NCBI GenBank assembly: GCA_001873295.1
Contig: MNYW01000082.1
Span: 1 to 36,871 of the forward strand
Length of the DNA: 36,871 nt
Source: Nitrospirae bacterium CG2_30_70_394
GTDB taxonomy: Bacteria; CG2-30-53-67; CG2-30-70-394
Direction of reading: 5' to 3'
The notes beneath the pieces were generated by a model. That model was not told where the DNA came from. It worked only from the letters and a program-made list of their open reading frames with translations, and made no database searches. Of this stretch, positions 29,044 through 36,871 are shown one piece after another. Positions within the stretch are counted from its first letter, which is position 1; each line of letters begins with the position of its first letter. Both the position numbers and the translations under genes were made by a program.

Positions 29044-30297
29044 TTAGGTTTGCGGATCGATCCGGGCGTAGCGTCGCTTGCCGACCTGCACCAGGACCGC
29101 CGCTCCCGCGACGATCTGATGCTCCTTATCGGTGATCCGCTCCCCCTCTACACGCACCGCACCCTGGCGGATCAGGCGGATCGCCTCACTGGTGGAGCTG
29201 GTCAACCCGGCCTTGGTGAGCACCCCGGGCAGCCACTCCGACCCACGGTCGAGGTGGATCGCCACCACTCCCACATCCTCGGGCACGCCGCCGGACTGGA
29301 CCTCCCGCTCGAACTTCGCCTCGGCATCGGCCGCCGCCGCCGGTGAATGGAAGCGGCCGACCAGCTCGCGAGCGAGCGCCTTCTTCGCCGCCATCGGGTT
29401 CACTGCCCCCGCCGCGAGATCCCCACGCAGGCGTTCCACCGCCGCCGATCCCACGCCGCTCACCAGCTCGTAGTACCGAACCATCAGGTCATCGGAGATC
29501 GACATGACCTTGCCATAAATCGCCTTCGGCGACTCGCGCAGGCCGATGGTGTTACCCAGGCTCTTGCTCATCTTCTGGACGCCGTCGAGCCCCTCCAAAA
29601 TCGGCACCATCACCACGAGCTGTTGGGACAACCCCGCCTCCCGCTGGAGCTCGCGACCCATGAGGAGGTTGAACTTCTGATCCGTCCCCCCCACCTCCAC
29701 GTCCGCCTCCAGGCGGACCGAGTCGTACCCCTGTATCAGCGGGTAGAGGAGCTCGTGGACCCCGATCGCGCGGCCTGCCGCCATCCGCTTGCTGAAATCA
29801 TCGCGCTCCAACAGGCGCGCCACCGTGCCGCGCGCCGCCAGGCGGATCAGGTCGGCGGCGGACATGACGCCAAACCACTCGCCGTTGCGCCGCACCTCGG
29901 TGCGCGCCGAATCGAGGATCGTGTAGACCTGCTCCAGGTAGGTGGCGGCGTTCGCCTCGATCTGCTCCGGACTTAGGACTGGCCGCGTCTCCTGCTTGCC
30001 GGTGGGATCGCCGATGGCGGCGGTGAAGTCACCGATGAGAAAGATCACCTGGTGGCCGAGCTCCTGAAAGTGGCGAAGCTTCTGGAGGAGGACCGTGTGG
30101 CCCAGGTGGAGGTCCGGAGCGGTGGGATCGAAGCCTGCCTTCACCCGCAGCGGCCGGCCAGCGGCGATTGCCGCCGCCAGCCGCCCCACAAGATCACCCT
30201 CGGGGAGGATCTCCGCCGCCCCCCGCTCGAGGGTCTCCGCCTGCGCGCGCGCCTCGGCGACCACCGCCGGCGCGAAGCTATTCAGATCATCCATCAT
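29044..30297 (-). CDS. tyrS: Tyrosyl-tRNA synthetase, KMSKS type
   Basis: 417 residues. It charges tRNA-Tyr. The class I HIGH motif appears as HLGH (64-67, [14 protein letters not shown]) and the second as KMSKS (242-246, [12 protein letters not shown]). Family blocks include [24 protein letters not shown] and [17 protein letters not shown]-terminal S4 RNA-binding domain follows (about 355-415). KMSKS rather than KFGKT places it in the TyrZ-like clade. Two ATGs are adjacent (30297 and 30294). The first overlaps the dtd stop (ATGA), with AGGAG just upstream, so translation is coupled to dtd. Confidence 0.96.
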   Translation of the reverse strand: MMDDLNSFAPAVVAEARAQAETLERGAAEILPEGDLVGRLAAAIAAGRPLRVKAGFDPTAPDLHLGHTVLLQKLRHFQELGHQVIFLIGDFTAAIGDPTGKQETRPVLSPEQIEANAATYLEQVYTILDSARTEVRRNGEWFGVMSAADLIRLAARGTVARLLERDDFSKRMAAGRAIGVHELLYPLIQGYDSVRLEADVEVGGTDQKFNLLMGRELQREAGLSQQLVVMVPILEGLDGVQKMSKSLGNTIGLRESPKAIYGKVMSISDDLMVRYYELVSGVGSAAVERLRGDLAAGAVNPMAAKKALARELVGRFHSPAAAADAEAKFEREVQSGGVPEDVGVVAIHLDRGSEWLPGVLTKAGLTSSTSEAIRLIRQGAVRVEGERITDKEHQIVAGAAVLVQVGKRRYARIDPQT

Positions 30298-30737
30298 CGT
30301 CTCCTGCTGTCGAGCCAGAGGGTGACCGGCCCATCGTTGACCAGCGCCACCGCCATGTTCGCACCGAAGAACCCCTCGACCACGGCGAGCCCGGCGAGCC
30401 GCAACCGCGCCACCAGCGCTTCCACCATGGGCGCCGCCACCTCCGGCCGCGCCGCGCCGGTGAAGTCGGGCCGCCGCCCCCGGGCGAGGTTGGCGGCGAG
30501 GGTGAACTGGGAGACCACCAAAACCTCGCCGCCAAGGTCGAGGACCGACCGATCCATACGCCCGGCCTCGTTGTCGAAGATCCGCAGGTGGGCGATCTTG
30601 TCCGCCGTGTAGATCAGGTCCTCCTCAGTATCGCCCGCCACCACCGCCACCAGCACTCCAAGGCCGGGGCCGATCGCCCGCTCCTGTTCGCCGCAACGGA
30701 CTGCGGCGCGCGCCACCCGTTGCACCACCGCGCGCAT
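30294..30737 (-). CDS. dtd: D-aminoacyl-tRNA deacylase
   Basis: 147 residues, near the usual 145. DTD removes D-amino acids (and Gly from tRNA-Ala) from mischarged tRNA. The N-terminus is [11 protein letters not shown]; the two active-site motifs are SQFTLAA and NDGPVTL (cross-subunit Gly-cisPro). [20 protein letters not shown] is also typical. The ATG at 30737 overlaps the yraN stop (TGATG), and the stop overlaps the tyrS start, so the gene is coupled on both sides. Confidence 0.95.
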   Translation of the reverse strand: MRAVVQRVARAAVRCGEQERAIGPGLGVLVAVVAGDTEEDLIYTADKIAHLRIFDNEAGRMDRSVLDLGGEVLVVSQFTLAANLARGRRPDFTGAARPEVAAPMVEALVARLRLAGLAVVEGFFGANMAVALVNDGPVTLWLDSRRR

Positions 30738-31126
30738 CACTCGTCCCCCGTAAAGGCATTCGCCACGTACTCCACCCGGGCGCGCCCGGTGCGCGGGTGA
30801 AGATGGACCGCGGCCACGTCGAAGCGGCACACCCGCGGCAACCGCCTACCCATCAAGTAGTGGGCGGCAGCCCGCCGTAGGCGCGTCCGCTTGGTGGCGG
30901 TGACCGCCTCCAGGGGCGAGCCGTAACCGTCGCCGCGGCGCGTCTTCACCTCCACGAAGCAAAGCACCCCGCCGCGACGGGCGATCAGGTCCACCTCGCC
31001 GGCGGGGCAGCGGTAGTTCTCCGCCACGATCCGGTAGCCGCGCAGGCGCAAGTAGCGACGGACGCGCCGCTCGCCCCACGCCCCGGCCTCAACCGCGCCG
31101 CTACTTCGCCACCACCACAAACTCAC
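30737..31126 (-). CDS. yraN: UPF0102 (YraN) family nuclease-fold protein
   Basis: 129 residues from a GTG at 31126. The restriction-endonuclease-like core is clear: GAWGERRVRRYLRLRGY, then AENYRCPAGEVDLIARRGG and LCFVEVKTRR, which give the D-x(n)-E-x-K pattern. The biological role of YraN is not settled; some members show nuclease activity. It overlaps the end of rnhB by 26 nt, a common arrangement of rnhB-yraN. No ATG is available near the expected start, so GTG 31126 is accepted although the exact start could be slightly downstream. Confidence 0.9.
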   Translation of the reverse strand: MSLWWWRSSGAVEAGAWGERRVRRYLRLRGYRIVAENYRCPAGEVDLIARRGGVLCFVEVKTRRGDGYGSPLEAVTATKRTRLRRAAAHYLMGRRLPRVCRFDVAAVHLHPRTGRARVEYVANAFTGDE

Positions 31127-31787
31127 CCACCCCGCGGAAGGTCTTCCGGTGAATCGGCGACGGCCCCAGGCGCGCCACCGCCTCCCGGTGGTCGCGGGTC
31201 GGATACCCCTTGTGGCGCTCGAAACCGTAGCCGGGGAAACGTGTGGCGTACTCCTCCATCAGCCGGTCCCGGGTCACCTTGGCAAGAATCGACGCGGCGG
31301 CAATCGAGGCGCTCCGCTGGTCGCCCTTCACCAGCGCCACCTGCGGCACCGCCATCGGGAAGGTCACCGCATCCACCAGGACCACCTGCGGGGGATCGCC
31401 GAGGGCCGCCACCGCCCGGGCCATCGCCTGGCGGGTCGCCTGCAGGATGTTGATCGCCTCGATCTCCGCCACCGACCCGAACCCGATCCCCCAGGCGATC
31501 GCCCGCGCGGTGATCTCATCAAAGAGCCGCTCACGCCGGCGCGGCGTCACCCGCTTCGAGTCGTCGAGGTAGTCGAAGCGATCGTCCGGAGCCAGGATCG
31601 CCGCACCCGCCACCACCGGCCCGGCCAAGGGGCCGCGGCCCGCCTCGTCCACCCCCGCGAGACGACCTCCGTAGGCCGCGCGATAGGCGATGTCCAGGGC
31701 GTAGAGCGAGCAGTCCGGCGCCAGCGCCAGGGGCCCCGCACCGAGGCCGGCAACCACCGGCCTCTCGCTCCACCGGGCGCCGGCCAT
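31101..31787 (-). CDS. rnhB: Ribonuclease HII
   Basis: 228 residues. It cleaves RNA in RNA-DNA hybrids and single ribonucleotides in DNA. The signature AGVDEAGRGPLAGPVVAGA holds the catalytic Asp-Glu pair. DSKRVTPRRRERLFDEI, VLVDAV, the family block VKGDQRSASIAAASILAKVTR and FERHKGYPTRDH follow. About 40 residues precede the catalytic motif, a longer N-terminus than E. coli RnhB but seen in some relatives. The ATG at 31787 is 10 nt after the rplS stop; an upstream frame overlaps rplS and is rejected. Confidence 0.96.
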   Translation of the reverse strand: MAGARWSERPVVAGLGAGPLALAPDCSLYALDIAYRAAYGGRLAGVDEAGRGPLAGPVVAGAAILAPDDRFDYLDDSKRVTPRRRERLFDEITARAIAWGIGFGSVAEIEAINILQATRQAMARAVAALGDPPQVVLVDAVTFPMAVPQVALVKGDQRSASIAAASILAKVTRDRLMEEYATRFPGYGFERHKGYPTRDHREAVARLGPSPIHRKTFRGVGEFVVVAK

Positions 31788-31797
31788 CGCCCGCGAC

Positions 31798-32136
31798 CTA
31801 CCGCTCGCGGATACGACCCGCCTTGCCGGTGCGCGAGCGCAGGTAGTAAAGCTTGGCACGCCGCACCCGGCCCCGCCGGGTGACCTCGATCTTGTCGATG
31901 CGCGGGCTGTGGACGAAAAAGACCCGCTCCACCCCGACGCCGCTGGCGATCTTACGGACCGTGAAGGTCTCCCGCGACGAGCCCCCCTTGCGGCCGATCA
32001 CCACCCCTTCGAAAACCTGGATCCGCTCCTTGCCGGATTCCTGGATTTTCAGATGGACCCGTACCGTATCCCCGGGGCGAAAATCCGGAATGTCGTTACG
32101 CAGGGCGCGCGCCTCGATCTTGTCGATGGGATTCAT
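31798..32136 (-). CDS. rplS: 50S ribosomal protein L19
   Basis: 112 residues, as usual. L19 lies at the subunit interface. Family sequence: [57 protein letters not shown], and [10 protein letters not shown] followed by [21 protein letters not shown] upstream of ATG 32136 decides the start over an in-frame upstream ATG at 32199. Part of the conserved rpsP-rimM-trmD-rplS order. Confidence 0.98.
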   Translation of the reverse strand: MNPIDKIEARALRNDIPDFRPGDTVRVHLKIQESGKERIQVFEGVVIGRKGGSSRETFTVRKIASGVGVERVFFVHSPRIDKIEVTRRGRVRRAKLYYLRSRTGKAGRIRER

Positions 32137-32211
32137 CTGAACTCTCCCGCAGGGATCAGCCAAAGGGCGGGCTTTATACCCCATCGCCGGGTGCGGCACA
32201 AGGAATCGCGC

Positions 32212-32949
32212 TCACCCTGCCCACCCCAGCTCCGCCAGAAAGGCACGATCCGCCACGCTGAGCGCGACCCGGGCGAGCAGCTCCGGCCGCCGCGCGAGGG
32301 TCCGGCGGAGCGCCTCCTGGCGCCGCCACAAAACGATCCGCGCGTGGTGGCCCGAGAGCAGCACCTCGGGAACCTCCTGGCCCTCGAACTCGCGCGGCCG
32401 GGTGTACTGCGGATATTCGAGAAGGCCGTCAGAAAACGACTCCTCCGCCGACGAGGCGTCATCGCCGAGGACCCCGGGCAGCAGCCGGCTCACCGCATCC
32501 ACCACCGCCAACGCCGGGATCTCCCCGCCGGTCACGACAAAGTCGCCCACCGCCAACTCCTCGTCGACCATCTGCTCCGCGACCCGCTCATCCACCCCCT
32601 CGTACCGGCCGCACACCAGCAACAGGGGGCGCGCCTCGAGCGCATACGCACGTGCCACCTGCTGATCAAAGGGGCGACCAGCGGCGGTGAGGAGGACCAC
32701 CCGTGGAACGAAGCGCGCCCGCAGATCGCGGATCGCCGCCGCCAGGGGCTCGGGCTTGAGGACCATGCCGGTGCCGCCGCCGAAGGGGTAGTCATCGACG
32801 GTCCGGTGGCGGTCGGTGGTCCAGTCGCGGAGTTGGTGACAGGTCACCGCCACCCGCCCGGTCGCGATCGCCCGGCCGAGGATCGACACGGACAACGGCC
32901 CGGCGAAGAACTCCGGGAAGAGGGTGAGGAGGTGAAAGGTACCGCTCAC
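32212..32949 (-). CDS. trmD: tRNA (guanine-37-N1)-methyltransferase
   Basis: 245 residues. TrmD makes m1G37 to prevent frameshifting. It is a SPOUT enzyme whose trefoil knot is seen in [14 protein letters not shown] followed by [15 protein letters not shown]-terminal [19 protein letters not shown] and [19 protein letters not shown] are signatures. [14 protein letters not shown] is the interdomain linker. The start is a GTG at 32949 overlapping the rimM stop (GTGA). Confidence 0.97.
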   Translation of the reverse strand: MSGTFHLLTLFPEFFAGPLSVSILGRAIATGRVAVTCHQLRDWTTDRHRTVDDYPFGGGTGMVLKPEPLAAAIRDLRARFVPRVVLLTAAGRPFDQQVARAYALEARPLLLVCGRYEGVDERVAEQMVDEELAVGDFVVTGGEIPALAVVDAVSRLLPGVLGDDASSAEESFSDGLLEYPQYTRPREFEGQEVPEVLLSGHHARIVLWRRQEALRRTLARRPELLARVALSVADRAFLAELGWAG

Positions 32950-33473
32950 CCCACCATCCCCGGCAGCGGGGTCACCACGATCCGCCGCGCCTCGGGGTCG
33001 ATTCGGCGAACCACCTCGCGGATCGCTGGCAACAAGAGCTCACCACCTGCGCCGCGGACCACGTAGACGTCCGCCGCGCCGGTCTCGATCACCTCGGCCA
33101 CCTCCCCCAGCGGCGCGCCGCTCACCGTCTCCACCCGCATCCCCAAGAGATCGGCCACGTAATAGGCGCCCTCTTCCAGTTTTGGCAGCGCCTCGCGGGC
33201 CATCCACAAGGTGGCGCCGCGCAGACCATCGGCCGCCTCGAAGGTGTCACATCCGGCCACCGCGAGGAGGACGAAGGGCGGCTTCATGGGAGTCGCGGCC
33301 GCCACCTGCAAGGCGGGCGCCCCCTCCCCCTCCCCCAGATAGAGGAGCGCCTTCGCAACGACCGGGACGTCCGGGGCAAGCCACTTGACCTTCAGCCGCC
33401 CCTCCACCCCATGGGGCCGAACCACCTGCCCCACCCGCAGACGGCGCGCTTCGCCGTCCCCCATCGAGGTCAC
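32946..33473 (-). CDS. rimM: 16S rRNA processing protein RimM
   Basis: 175 residues. RimM helps mature the 30S head and binds S19. The N-terminal domain has [19 protein letters not shown], and the PRC-barrel domain [15 protein letters not shown] followed by [18 protein letters not shown] and [14 protein letters not shown]. The GTG at 33473 overlaps the rpsP stop (GTGA); an ATG three codons later (33464) is an alternative. Its own end overlaps trmD. Confidence 0.95.
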   Translation of the reverse strand: MTSMGDGEARRLRVGQVVRPHGVEGRLKVKWLAPDVPVVAKALLYLGEGEGAPALQVAAATPMKPPFVLLAVAGCDTFEAADGLRGATLWMAREALPKLEEGAYYVADLLGMRVETVSGAPLGEVAEVIETGAADVYVVRGAGGELLLPAIREVVRRIDPEARRIVVTPLPGMVG

Positions 33474-33754
33474 TCGGCGGGCGCCGCCTCGGCCTCGCCG
33501 CGGGGCGTCCCCGCGACAATCTTCGCCTTGCGCAACAGGCTCTTCACCGCCGCGCTCGGCTGCGCGCCCTGATCTAGCCAGTGGCGAATCCGCTCCACCA
33601 CCAGGGTCGCCCCCGCCTCGACGAGGCGCGGGTTGAAGGTCCCCACCTGCTCGACGATGCGGCCGTCACGCCGCACGCGGCTATCGGCGACCACCACCCG
33701 GAAGAAGGCGGCCTTCTTCGCGCCGCCACGCGCCAGACGAATCACCACGGCCAT
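33470..33754 (-). CDS. rpsP: 30S ribosomal protein S16
   Basis: 94 residues. MAVVIRLARGGAKKAAFFR, then VVADSRVRRDGRIVEQVG and RIRHWLDQGAQPS identify S16. AGGAG sits 6 nt before the ATG at 33754. It opens the rpsP-rimM-trmD-rplS-rnhB-yraN-dtd-tyrS-lipase transcript, with a promoter 50-79 nt upstream. The C-terminus has a short Ala/Glu/Pro tail. Confidence 0.98.
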   Translation of the reverse strand: MAVVIRLARGGAKKAAFFRVVVADSRVRRDGRIVEQVGTFNPRLVEAGATLVVERIRHWLDQGAQPSAAVKSLLRKAKIVAGTPRGEAEAAPAE

Positions 33755-33803
33755 CAACCACTCCTACAAAAGGGGGCCACCCATGGGCGGCGAAAGGGAC
33801 GGA

Positions 33804-33833
33804 ACTTTACCGACAACACCTCTCTTCCGTCAA
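33804..33833 (-). promoter_or_regulatory. Promoter of the rpsP operon
   Basis: Minus-strand TTGACG (33828-33833) and TAAAGT (33804-33809), 18 bp apart, about 50 nt upstream of the rpsP ATG. It lies in the gap after the ferredoxin gene. Confidence 0.65.
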
Positions 33834-33844
33834 ACCGCACCCCG

Positions 33845-34210
33845 TCACCCCCCGAGCTGCATCCCGCCTGGGGGCGGACCGGGCATGATGTTGAGCGCCT
33901 CCGCCGCCATCCGGTACTTGTCCACCGGCCGGCCCCCGAGGATGTGCGACTCGAAGATCTCGCGCGCCGCGTCCGGATCCTGGATCGAGTACCAGACCGC
34001 GTCCGGATAGACCACCACCGCGCTGCCCGCGAGGCACGGTCCCATGCACTTGGTCTCGGTGATGAAACAGTCGTTGTGCATCATCCGCTTCCCCATCTCC
34101 TCGAGGAAGGTGAAGTAGATGTTCAGCCCCTGTTTGTCGGAACAGCAGCCACGCGGGTGGCCGGGGGGGCGCTGGTTGGTACAAACGAAGATGTGGTGCT
34201 TCGGGGGCAT
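33845..34210 (-). CDS. Thioredoxin-fold [2Fe-2S] ferredoxin
   Basis: 121 residues. The N-terminus MPPKHHIFVCTNQRPP and cysteines at 10, 22/23, 55 and 59 (TKCMGPC) fit the thioredoxin-like [2Fe-2S] ferredoxin family, related to Aquifex Fd and to the NuoE C-terminal domain. VVVYPDAVWY and the C-terminal helix are also typical. An extra Cys48 is present. It acts as a low-potential electron carrier; the partner is not evident from the neighbours (lptE upstream, rpsP downstream). The start ATG at 34210 gives the conserved N-terminus, with an AGGAAG-type site upstream (GAAAGGGAAGGCGCC reading on the minus strand is imperfect). A palindrome GTGGTACCAC lies at 34263-34272 upstream. Confidence 0.88.
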   Translation of the reverse strand: MPPKHHIFVCTNQRPPGHPRGCCSDKQGLNIYFTFLEEMGKRMMHNDCFITETKCMGPCLAGSAVVVYPDAVWYSIQDPDAAREIFESHILGGRPVDKYRMAAEALNIMPGPPPGGMQLGG

Positions 34211-34293
34211 GGCGCCTTCCTTGAAAAGAGGGGAGACCGCGAGCCGTGCGGCGCGGGCGGGTGTGGTACCACGGGGTCGCGACTCAACTCAAA

Positions 34294-34320
34294 CGGTGGC
34301 GCATCGAGCGAGCGCCACCG
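34294..34320 (-). terminator. Hairpin after the lptE-like gene, weak terminator
   Basis: A 9-bp perfect stem (34294-34302 with 34312-34320, CGGTGGCGC arm) and 9-nt loop starts 2 nt past the lptE stop. On the minus strand it is followed by TTTGAGTT, a poor T-tract, so termination is probably partial. Confidence 0.5.
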
Positions 34321-34322
34321 CC

Positions 34323-34865
34323 TCAGTACGGGTACGGCCGCACCTCCGGCCGGCCACCGCCGAGGAGCTGGCTGGCCAGGTCGTTGGCGAAACGGTCCAC
34401 CGCCCGATCGATCGCCTCCTGGCGCGAGTCCTCCTGGCGCTGGGAGTCGTCGAAGGCCTCGAACTCATCGAAGAAGCGCAGCCCGGTCCGCTTCCACAGG
34501 AGGTGGTGGACGCCGTCCTCCAGGCGCACGTCCGCCTCAATCTGCAACCGATACTCGGAGACCTTGTCGACGTCCACCAGGGAGATCGGGTCGGTGTCGA
34601 AGGCCTGCACCACCACCCTCAGGCGCCGCTCCGCCCCCGACTCGCCGGCGACGGTGACCCCGCGCTCGGCGAGCGCCCGGATCAGGGCGTCGGTGAACCG
34701 CCCCTCCAAGAACGGCTCGCGCGAGTTATTCAGGACCACCGGTACCTGCCACCGCTGGCCTTCCGCGACCGGCGCCGGCCCCACGTTACCGAGGTGGTAC
34801 CCACAACCACCGACGACGAGGAGGACGAAAAGAGGGGTGGAGGCCAGCCGCTGCCGCAACGCCAT
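34323..34865 (-). CDS. lptE: LPS-assembly lipoprotein LptE-like
   Basis: 180 residues. A short signal (LASTPLFVLLVVGG) ends in lipobox Cys21, followed directly by GYHLG, the CGYHL start typical of mature LptE. FTDALIRALAERGV and the beta-alpha pattern after it fit the family, and the length is right. LptE plugs the LptD barrel and binds LPS. The C-terminal helix (EAIDRAVDRFANDLASQLL) is typical. In many proteobacteria lptE follows leuS; here it follows tRNA-Val on the same strand with 46 nt between, and may be read from the tRNA promoter. The ATG at 34865 is preferred (GGAG about 10 nt upstream); an ATG ten codons earlier is possible. Confidence 0.85.
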   Translation of the reverse strand: MALRQRLASTPLFVLLVVGGCGYHLGNVGPAPVAEGQRWQVPVVLNNSREPFLEGRFTDALIRALAERGVTVAGESGAERRLRVVVQAFDTDPISLVDVDKVSEYRLQIEADVRLEDGVHHLLWKRTGLRFFDEFEAFDDSQRQEDSRQEAIDRAVDRFANDLASQLLGGGRPEVRPYPY

Positions 34866-34910
34866 CGCGCATCGCTCCAGGACACCCAAGGCCACCGCGG
34901 GAGGGGCGAA

Positions 34911-34985
34911 TGGTGGGCGATACTGGGATCGAACCAGTGACCCCTGCCGTGTGAGGGCAGTGCTCTCCCGCTGAGCTAATCGCCC
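34911..34985 (-). tRNA. tRNA-Val(CAC)
   Basis: 75 nt including encoded CCA. Acceptor GGGCGAT pairs with ATCGCCC, the anticodon stem CTGCC/GGCAG encloses CTCACAC with anticodon CAC, and the T-arm has GGTTCGATCC. It lies 45 nt upstream of the lptE-like gene on the same strand. Confidence 0.96.
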
Positions 34986-35011
34986 GCTAACCCCTCAAAA
35001 AACGGAGCGGC

Positions 35012-35041
35012 AGCCTACCATCCGCCATTTTCGAGGGTCAA
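35012..35041 (-). promoter_or_regulatory. Promoter of tRNA-Val
   Basis: Minus-strand TTGACC (35036-35041) and TAGGCT (35012-35017) with an 18-bp spacer, 26 nt upstream of the tRNA 5' end. It has the same layout as the rpsP and folC promoters. Confidence 0.6.
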
Positions 35042-35103
35042 TCCGACACCTCCTCACCCTCTCCCCGCTCCACTGGCGGCTCCACCGCGCAGGCGCTGGA
35101 GGT

Positions 35104-35193
35104 TCAGCCGGAGCCAGGGAGGATGAGGCGGAGGCCGAAAATGACACCGACCACCACGAGGACGTGAATCCATTCCATAGGGACGCGGAACAT
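35104..35193 (-). CDS. Possible 29-residue membrane peptide downstream of orn
   Basis: An ATG at 35193 with a strong purine-rich site just upstream (AGGCAGGGGAG) opens 29 codons: MFRVPMEWIHVLVVVGVI followed by FGLRLILPGSG. The product would be one transmembrane helix with short ends. It starts 49 nt after the orn stop on the same strand. The purine-rich site can pair with ACTCCCC just after orn, so translation might depend on ribosomes finishing orn. I recognise no family, and short hydrophobic frames occur by chance, so this is only a candidate. Confidence 0.4.
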   Translation of the reverse strand: MFRVPMEWIHVLVVVGVIFGLRLILPGSG

Positions 35194-35242
35194 ACTCCCC
35201 TGCCTCCCTCCTCCGCCAGGGGGGGTCACGAGGGGGAGTTGC

Positions 35243-35815
35243 CTACTCCGCATCGCCCCCTCCCGAACTCGCGCCCGCCGACCCCGCGGGCGCCTCCGGA
35301 ACCACCACGTAGCGGAGATAGCCGGCAAGCTCGCGAATCGACTCGTGGGTGTCTTGCAGGGCGCGGTGGTTGTTGGACTTCTCCCACTGCACCCCGTAGC
35401 GCGAGCGGAACAGCTCCTTGAAGGACGACACGTCCACCATCCGGTAGTGGAGGCGGGCGGCAAGGCGCGGCAAGTAGCGGTCGATGAAGCGCCGATCCTG
35501 GTGAATCGAGTTGCCGCACAAGACCACCCGCGCGTTGACCGGGTAGTGGCGATCCACCAAAGCGAGGAGCTCCGTCTCCACCTCGGCGAGAGGCTTGCCG
35601 CACGGGATCTCTCCGATCAGGCCGCTGTCGCCGTGGGTCTTCACACACCAGGCGTCCATCACCGCCAAGGCCGCAGGTGGCTGGAAGACCACCTGGCTGT
35701 ACTCCTCCAGGGGGGTGAGCTCCAGGTCGGTGATCACCACCGCCACCTCGATAATCGTGCACACCTCGGGGTCGAGGCCGGTCATCTCCAGGTCCATCCA
35801 AAACATCCGCTGCAT
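35243..35815 (-). CDS. orn: Oligoribonuclease
   Basis: 190 residues. Orn degrades dinucleotides from RNA decay and pGpG from c-di-GMP turnover. It is a DEDDh exonuclease: Asp8 and Glu10 in FWMDLEMTGLDP, later Asp in GNSIHQDRRFIDRY, and His/Asp in NNHRALQDTHESI. DVSSFKEL is also diagnostic. The C-terminal 15-20 residues are Gly/Ala/Ser-rich and go beyond the E. coli length. GGGGA about 7 nt before the ATG at 35815 fixes the start; the longer upstream frame is not conserved. It is divergent from aroC. Confidence 0.96.
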   Translation of the reverse strand: MQRMFWMDLEMTGLDPEVCTIIEVAVVITDLELTPLEEYSQVVFQPPAALAVMDAWCVKTHGDSGLIGEIPCGKPLAEVETELLALVDRHYPVNARVVLCGNSIHQDRRFIDRYLPRLAARLHYRMVDVSSFKELFRSRYGVQWEKSNNHRALQDTHESIRELAGYLRYVVVPEAPAGSAGASSGGGDAE

Positions 35816-35856
35816 CGCGATCCCCTTGGCGCCGCGCTCCCCGCCGGCGGGCGGGC

Positions 35857-35878
35857 ACAGACGCGGTCGCGAGTCTGT
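35857..35878. promoter_or_regulatory. Inverted repeat in the orn-aroC divergent region
   Basis: ACAGAC (35857-35862) and GTCTGT (35873-35878) with a 10-nt spacer lie between the divergent orn and aroC starts. It could be an operator. The evidence is only symmetry. Confidence 0.3.
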
Positions 35879-36015
35879 CGGACTTTGGCGATCGTGGCGA
35901 GGGGAGGCAGGCGGCCGCGCCGGCAATCTGGCGCTCGCTGCACGACCACTCTGAGGCGGCCGGCCACGACCGCCGCCTACCGGCCGCGCGCGCCAGCCGA
36001 TAGACTCGCGCCCCC

Positions 36016-36871
36016 ATGGCCCCCCTGCGCTACCTCACCTCGGGCGAGTCCCACGGGCCCACCCTCACCGCCATCGTCGACGGCCTGCCCGCCCACCTGC
36101 CCCTTACCGCGGAGCAGATCGACCGCGACCTCGCCCGCCGCCAGGGCGGCTACGGCCGCGGTGGCCGGATGCAGATCGAGCACGACCACGCCGAGCTCCT
36201 CGGCGGGGTCCGCTGGGGGGAGACCACCGGCGCGCCGCTCACCCTGCAGGTGGCCAACCGCGACTGGAAAAACTGGGGGGCGAAGATGTCCGCCGACGCC
36301 GCCGACGCCGGCTGCCTCGCGCCGGTGACCCGGCCGCGTCCCGGCCACGCCGACCTTGCCGGCTGCCTCAAGTACGACCAGCGCGACACCCGCAACGTGC
36401 TGGAGCGCGCCTCGGCGCGCGAGACCACCCTGCGCGTCGCGGTCGGGGCGGTGGGCCGGGCGCTGCTCGCCCAGCTCGGCATCGACTCCCTCGTCCACGT
36501 GGTCAACCTCGGCTCCATCCGGGCCGAGTTGGCGCCCGACCTCCCCTTCGCCGACCTGCGCGACCGCACCGAGCAAAGCGACGTGCGCTGCGCCGACGAG
36601 CAAGCGGCCCAACGGATGCGCGCGGCGATCGACGCCGCCAAGCAGGCGGGCGACTCCCTCGGCGGGGTGGTGGAGGCGCGGGTCCGGGGGCTCCCCCCCG
36701 GTTTGGGCTCCTTCGTCCAGTGGGACCGCAAGCTCACCTCCCGGCTCAGCGGTGCGGTGATGTCGATCCAGGCCTTCAAGGGGGTAGAGATCGGCCTCGG
36801 CTTTGGCTGCGCCGACCTCCCCGGCTCGCAGGTCCACGACGAGATCCTGTGGGATGAGGCGCGCGGCTACC
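36016..36871 (+). CDS. aroC: Chorismate synthase, 3' end beyond the window
   Basis: 285 residues are visible and the frame is open at the right edge. AroC makes chorismate from EPSP using reduced FMN, the last common step to aromatic amino acids. LRYLTSGESHGPTLTAIVDG is the N-terminal signature, with the conserved His13 in GESHG. The region RRQGGYGRGGRMQIE then GGVRWGETTGAPL is the FMN/EPSP site in the form found in Gram-positive and many deltaproteobacterial enzymes, not the RRRPGTSRFTTQR form of gamma and beta classes. RPRPGHADLAG, DTRNVLERASARETT, LGGVVEARV and SIQAFKGVEIG follow. ATG 36016 has no Shine-Dalgarno site; a TAGACT lies 9 nt upstream, so the mRNA may be leaderless. Confidence 0.95.
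   Translation, partial: MAPLRYLTSGESHGPTLTAIVDGLPAHLPLTAEQIDRDLARRQGGYGRGGRMQIEHDHAELLGGVRWGETTGAPLTLQVANRDWKNWGAKMSADAADAGCLAPVTRPRPGHADLAGCLKYDQRDTRNVLERASARETTLRVAVGAVGRALLAQLGIDSLVHVVNLGSIRAELAPDLPFADLRDRTEQSDVRCADEQAAQRMRAAIDAAKQAGDSLGGVVEARVRGLPPGLGSFVQWDRKLTSRLSGAVMSIQAFKGVEIGLGFGCADLPGSQVHDEILWDEARGY

Overview
The window is a chromosomal segment of a GC-rich Gram-negative bacterium with a proteobacterial cell plan. The outer membrane is shown by lptD, an LptE-like lipoprotein, a TonB-dependent receptor and lipoprotein signals. A PEP-CTERM tail at the left edge implies an exosortase system elsewhere in the genome. The class is not resolved. The chorismate synthase is the RRQGGYGRGGRM type common in Gram-positives and deltaproteobacteria rather than the usual gamma/beta type. 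The 23S stretch around the classical beta/gamma probe site fits neither probe. A FabX-like flavoenzyme adds an epsilon-like trait. I see no transposase, integrase, phage gene or CRISPR array.

Layout. (1) 1-4.7 kb: 3' end of a PEP-CTERM protein with a strong terminator; a PerM/AI-2E family permease divergent from a FabX-like Fe-S flavoprotein that overlaps a small membrane-protein gene; then a tandem-ACT protein with a histone H1-like Lys/Ala tail. (2) 4.76-8.5 kb, minus strand: yebC-ruvC-ruvA-ruvB, the Holliday-junction machinery, with an unusual ~600-nt non-coding gap between ruvA and ruvB. (3) 8.8-12.0 kb, plus: rpsB-tsf-pyrH-frr. (4) 12.0-16.8 kb, plus: a start/stop-overlapping three-gene sensory operon (periplasmic binding protein, histidine kinase, TonB-dependent receptor). 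(5) 16.8-22.2 kb: hemW (minus), a ~630-nt repeat- and hairpin-rich non-coding block, then folC-lptD (plus). (6) 22.6-27.9 kb, minus: a complete rRNA operon, 16S-tRNA-Ile(GAU)-tRNA-Ala(UGC)-23S-5S, with a recognisable promoter, a boxA-like site, 16S and 23S processing stems and a terminator. (7) 28.0-33.8 kb, minus: rpsP-rimM-trmD-rplS-rnhB-yraN-dtd-tyrS-lipase, mostly translationally coupled. (8) 33.8-36.9 kb: a thioredoxin-fold [2Fe-2S] ferredoxin, an lptE-like gene, tRNA-Val(CAC), a possible 29-residue membrane peptide and orn (minus), then aroC running off the right edge (plus).

Most genes are housekeeping. The items that look least described are the ACT/H1-tail fusion, the FabX-like enzyme outside its known group, the sensory operon whose kinase has an altered H-box, the hairpin abutting tRNA-Ala, and the repeat-rich gaps. 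Several visible promoters share a TTGxCx-type -35, a 17-18 bp spacer and a -10 of the form TAnnnT. Function calls rest on motif recognition by eye; no database search was run.
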